DNA of 8,683 nt from JBLHGN01 sp047616325 (lineage in GTDB: Bacteria; Pseudomonadota; Gammaproteobacteria; Pseudomonadales; Cellvibrionaceae), in NCBI GenBank assembly GCA_047616325.1, contig JBLHGN010000149.1, positions 1 to 8,683 on the forward strand. The letters run 5' to 3'. Position 1 is the first letter of the stretch. Each line of letters begins with the position of its first letter. A program made the translations under genes and the position numbers. Of the stretch, positions 6,587 to 8,683 are shown in pieces. Below the pieces are notes generated by a model that saw only the letters and a program-made list of their open reading frames with translations, did no database searches and was not told where the DNA came from.

Positions 6587-8230
6587 GTGGCAACACATGA
6601 ACGAGCAGGACAACCGGCGCTTCGCAAAGATTTAATAAATGTCCCTCGATTGGTGAGCGAATACTACGTTAACAAGCCCACACCCGACGCCATGGTGAGC
6701 TTCGGAACCTCAGGTCACAGAGGGTCTTCTATTAACCACAGTTTTACAGAAACACATATTGCCGCTGTTTGCCAAGCGCTAGTCGAATACCGCCAACAGC
6801 AAAACATTACCGGCCCGCTTTACATTGGCATCGACACCCACGCCCTTTCTGAATGCGCGCTCATTACTTCCGTTGAAGTGTTTGTCGGCAACCAGGTTGA
6901 CGTTATTATTCAAGAGGGGCGCGGTTATACACCCACACCGGTTATATCCCACGCCATACTTGCCCACAATCGTAAGCGCGGCGATACGCCCGCCGACGGC
7001 ATCGTTATTACACCCTCGCACAACCCACCCCAAGACGGTGGCTTTAAGTATAACCCTCCCAACGGTGGTCCCGCCGACAGCGACGTTACCGACAGTGTAC
7101 AGACTCGCGCCAATGCCATCATTGCCGAAGGCCTGGTCAGCGTAAAACGCACCCCATTTAACGAGGCCATGAGCTCTCAGTATGTTACTGAATACGACTA
7201 TATTCAGCCCTACGTAGACGATTTAAAAAATGTACTCGACATGGAAGCCATCGCCAAAGCCGGTGTGCGCATCGGTGTCGACCCTCTCGGAGGCTCCGGT
7301 ATCGCCTACTGGGATGTTATTGCACGCACCTACGGGCTCAATATCGAAGTGGTCAATTACGCTGTAGACCCCACTTTTTCGTTTATGACCCTAGACAAAG
7401 ATGGCAAAATCCGCATGGATTGCTCCTCCCCATACGCCATGGCGGGATTGATAAAACTCAAAGACGAATTCGACGTAGCCTTCGGCAACGACCCAGACTA
7501 CGACCGCCACGGCATCGTTACACCCAGCGCAGGCTTAATGAACCCCAACCACTACCTTGCCGTGGCCATAGAATACCTCTTCAGCCATCGCCCCAATTGG
7601 CCCGAAAGCTTGGCCATAGGCAAGACATTAGTTTCCTCAAGCATGATCGATTGCGTCGCCAACATGCTCGACAAACCGCTTAGCGAAGTACCGGTAGGTT
7701 TCAAGTGGTTTGTCGATGGCCTCTATACCGGCACCTGCGGTTTTGGCGGCGAAGAAAGCGCCGGCGCCTCATTCCTGCGCCGCGACGGCACTGTCTGGTC
7801 AACAGACAAAGACGGCTTTATCCTCGCCTTACTGGCCGCAGAGATTACCTCGGTCACGGGCAAAGACCCAGCTCAACACTACCAAGCCCTCACCGAAAAA
7901 TTTGGCGCCCCCGTATACACCCGCCTCGACGCCGTCGCCACCCATGCGCAAAAGGCCATACTTAAAAACCTTGCCGCCAACGATGTAGAAGCCGCCCAAC
8001 TGGCCGGCGATAAAATAATCGCCAAACTCACCCACGCTCCCGGCAATGGTGCGGCCATAGGCGGCCTTAAAGTCGTCACGGAAAACGGCTGGTTCGCCGC
8101 CCGCCCCTCCGGCACCGAAGAGATTTACAAAATATATGGCGAAAGCTTCAAGGGTGAAGAACACCTAAAACGCATCACCGACGAAGCCCAAGAAATTGTT
8201 AACCAAATGTTCAAAAAGGCTGGGGTGTAA
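6587..8230 (+). CDS. pgm: Phosphoglucomutase (alpha-D-glucose phosphate-specific)
   Basis: Interconverts glucose-1-phosphate and glucose-6-phosphate in the cytoplasm, linking glycolysis with glycogen, UDP-glucose and cell-envelope sugar synthesis. The GTG at 6587 is chosen because it gives MATHERAGQPALRKDLINV, matching E. coli Pgm (MAIHNRAGQPA), and GGAG at 6574-6577 is spaced 9 nt before it. The in-frame TTG at 6572 overlaps that ribosome site. The product is 547 residues, against 546 in E. coli. Motifs: SFGTSGHRG (38-46), the phosphoserine loop TPSHNPP (142-148, catalytic Ser144), the Mg-binding NDPDYDRHG (301-309), the sugar-specificity GGEESAG (387-393) and the phosphate-binding RPSGTE (506-511). 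All catalytic parts are present. The 22-bp gap after rapA, without a terminator, indicates co-transcription. No strong terminator follows the stop codon. Confidence 0.97.
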   Translation: MATHERAGQPALRKDLINVPRLVSEYYVNKPTPDAMVSFGTSGHRGSSINHSFTETHIAAVCQALVEYRQQQNITGPLYIGIDTHALSECALITSVEVFVGNQVDVIIQEGRGYTPTPVISHAILAHNRKRGDTPADGIVITPSHNPPQDGGFKYNPPNGGPADSDVTDSVQTRANAIIAEGLVSVKRTPFNEAMSSQYVTEYDYIQPYVDDLKNVLDMEAIAKAGVRIGVDPLGGSGIAYWDVIARTYGLNIEVVNYAVDPTFSFMTLDKDGKIRMDCSSPYAMAGLIKLKDEFDVAFGNDPDYDRHGIVTPSAGLMNPNHYLAVAIEYLFSHRPNWPESLAIGKTLVSSSMIDCVANMLDKPLSEVPVGFKWFVDGLYTGTCGFGGEESAGASFLRRDGTVWSTDKDGFILALLAAEITSVTGKDPAQHYQALTEKFGAPVYTRLDAVATHAQKAILKNLAANDVEAAQLAGDKIIAKLTHAPGNGAAIGGLKVVTENGWFAARPSGTEEIYKIYGESFKGEEHLKRITDEAQEIVNQMFKKAGV

Positions 8231-8593
8231 TACCCACAGGCAAATCGGAAGTTGAGCTGCAATACCTCTTGCAATTCCAGCAGTTCTCGCTCAGCCCAGA
8301 CCCCATATAGATCAAGGCCTTCAGCTGAGCTTAAAATACACCTTTCGCGCTATTTCTAAAACATCTTCCGCATTAAAAATGTCAAATGAAGCTTGACAGG
8401 ATTTTTCGATTTTTTGTCCCAGGGTAACCCTCCTTCTCCTCTCAGCCCTTAAGGGTAGCCAGGGGCCGCGTTGCCGTCACTATTCAGGTTTTTTGAAAAC
8501 GCCCTCGGATTGCATCGATTAAAGCTCGCTATAGGTCTTACGCGAGACCGAAAAACCCCATGGTACTATCCAGCCGTTCGTTTTGGAGACGTC
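8231..8593. other. 363-bp gap with palindromes and no intact gene
   Basis: No complete gene is seen. Palindromes include AGGGTAACCCT (8421-8431), CCCTTAAGGG (8446-8455) and a small hairpin GGTCT-tacgcg-AGACC (8534-8549). AGGGTA occurs twice in direct orientation (8421-8426 and 8452-8457). A weak stem TGCAA-tacctc-TTGCA lies shortly after the pgm stop codon (about 8259-8274) but has no T run. A TTGACA at 8393-8398 lacks a matching -10 box. The region might span a junction between core chromosome and an inserted element, but no terminal repeats can be defined because the right side is cut off. Confidence 0.45.
8321..8428 (-). pseudogene. Possible 3' remnant of a minus-strand gene
   Basis: Read on the minus strand, 35 codons end in TGA at 8321-8323 and give a protein-like tail that includes QASFDIFNAEDVLEIARKVY. 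No ATG, GTG or TTG opens this frame nearby. Upstream of 8428 the frame becomes arginine-rich and unconvincing. An AAGGAGG lies at 8429-8435 (minus strand), but only a CTG sits at the right distance. A neighbouring frame just downstream (about 8233-8330) also reads like protein (GLDLYGVWAERELLELQEVL), which would fit a frameshifted remnant. No family is recognised, and chance is a real alternative. Confidence 0.18.
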
Positions 8594-8683
8594 ATGAGCC
8601 AAGCACCACTAAAAACAAAAAAGCATTTGGATTTTACGGCATTGCGCCACGCTTTTTCAAAACACCTTGTGGATATTGAAGAC
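8594..8683 (+). CDS. N-terminal fragment of an unidentified gene cut by window edge
   Basis: The ATG at 8594 has GGAG 5 nt upstream (8585-8588), and the frame stays open for 30 codons to the edge. The product begins MSQAPLKTKKHLDFTALRHA and continues FSKHLVDIED. It has no signal peptide and is basic near its start, then amphipathic. The style faintly recalls N-termini of some IS transposases, where a helix precedes a D-x-R segment, but 30 residues are too few to assign a family. The hairpin at 8534-8549 lies 44 bp upstream. Confidence 0.6.
   Translation, partial: MSQAPLKTKKHLDFTALRHAFSKHLVDIED

Noticed and set aside
8393..8421. Promoter from TTGACA at 8393-8398
   Set aside because: The sequence 15-19 bp downstream (around GTCCCA) has no resemblance to a -10 box.
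8321..8428. A functional small protein started from CTG after AAGGAGG
   Set aside because: CTG starts are very rare and the frame has no recognised family; a remnant or chance is more likely.

Overview
The window looks like ordinary chromosome from a marine-type gammaproteobacterium, most likely near Cellvibrionaceae (Teredinibacter/Saccharophagus-like). This rests on the protein families present (RapA, gamma-type Pgm, a YdiY-like DUF481 porin-like protein, DUF5610), moderate GC content and Shine-Dalgarno-led genes. The taxonomic placement is inference from protein resemblance, not a database result.

Layout, left to right. A DUF5610-type protein on the minus strand runs off the left edge (1-566). 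It is followed by a 300-bp gap (567-866) holding three copies of a 13-14 bp repeat, a candidate promoter and several short palindromes. Next is a minus-strand FHA protein (867-1793) with a degenerate first FHA domain, a canonical second one and a C-terminal membrane anchor. It is divergent from a plus-strand PP2C-type Ser/Thr phosphatase (1996-2769); the 202-bp region between them carries two inverted repeats. The pair looks like a phospho-threonine reader and eraser with no kinase in view. A DUF481 outer-membrane beta-barrel protein follows (2941-3696).

Two strong inverted repeats (3719-3750 and 3788-3857) separate it from rapA (3892-6564), the SWI2/SNF2 ATPase that recycles RNA polymerase. 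Only 22 bp later comes pgm (6587-8230), phosphoglucomutase, so rapA and pgm probably form an operon. The second inverted repeat has an A6GGGGT/ACCCCT6 stem and ends 34 bp before the rapA start, which suggests a terminator or attenuator ahead of the operon.

The right end (8231-8593) is a long gap with palindromes and a protein-like minus-strand reading frame that lacks a normal start. The first 30 codons of an unidentified gene (8594-8683) then run off the edge. This end has the feel of a disturbed or accessory junction, but the evidence is thin.

I found no CRISPR array, tRNA, rRNA, complete insertion sequence or clear new multi-gene system. The most unusual items are the kinase-less FHA/PP2C pair, the structured element before rapA, and the repeat cluster upstream of the DUF5610 gene.
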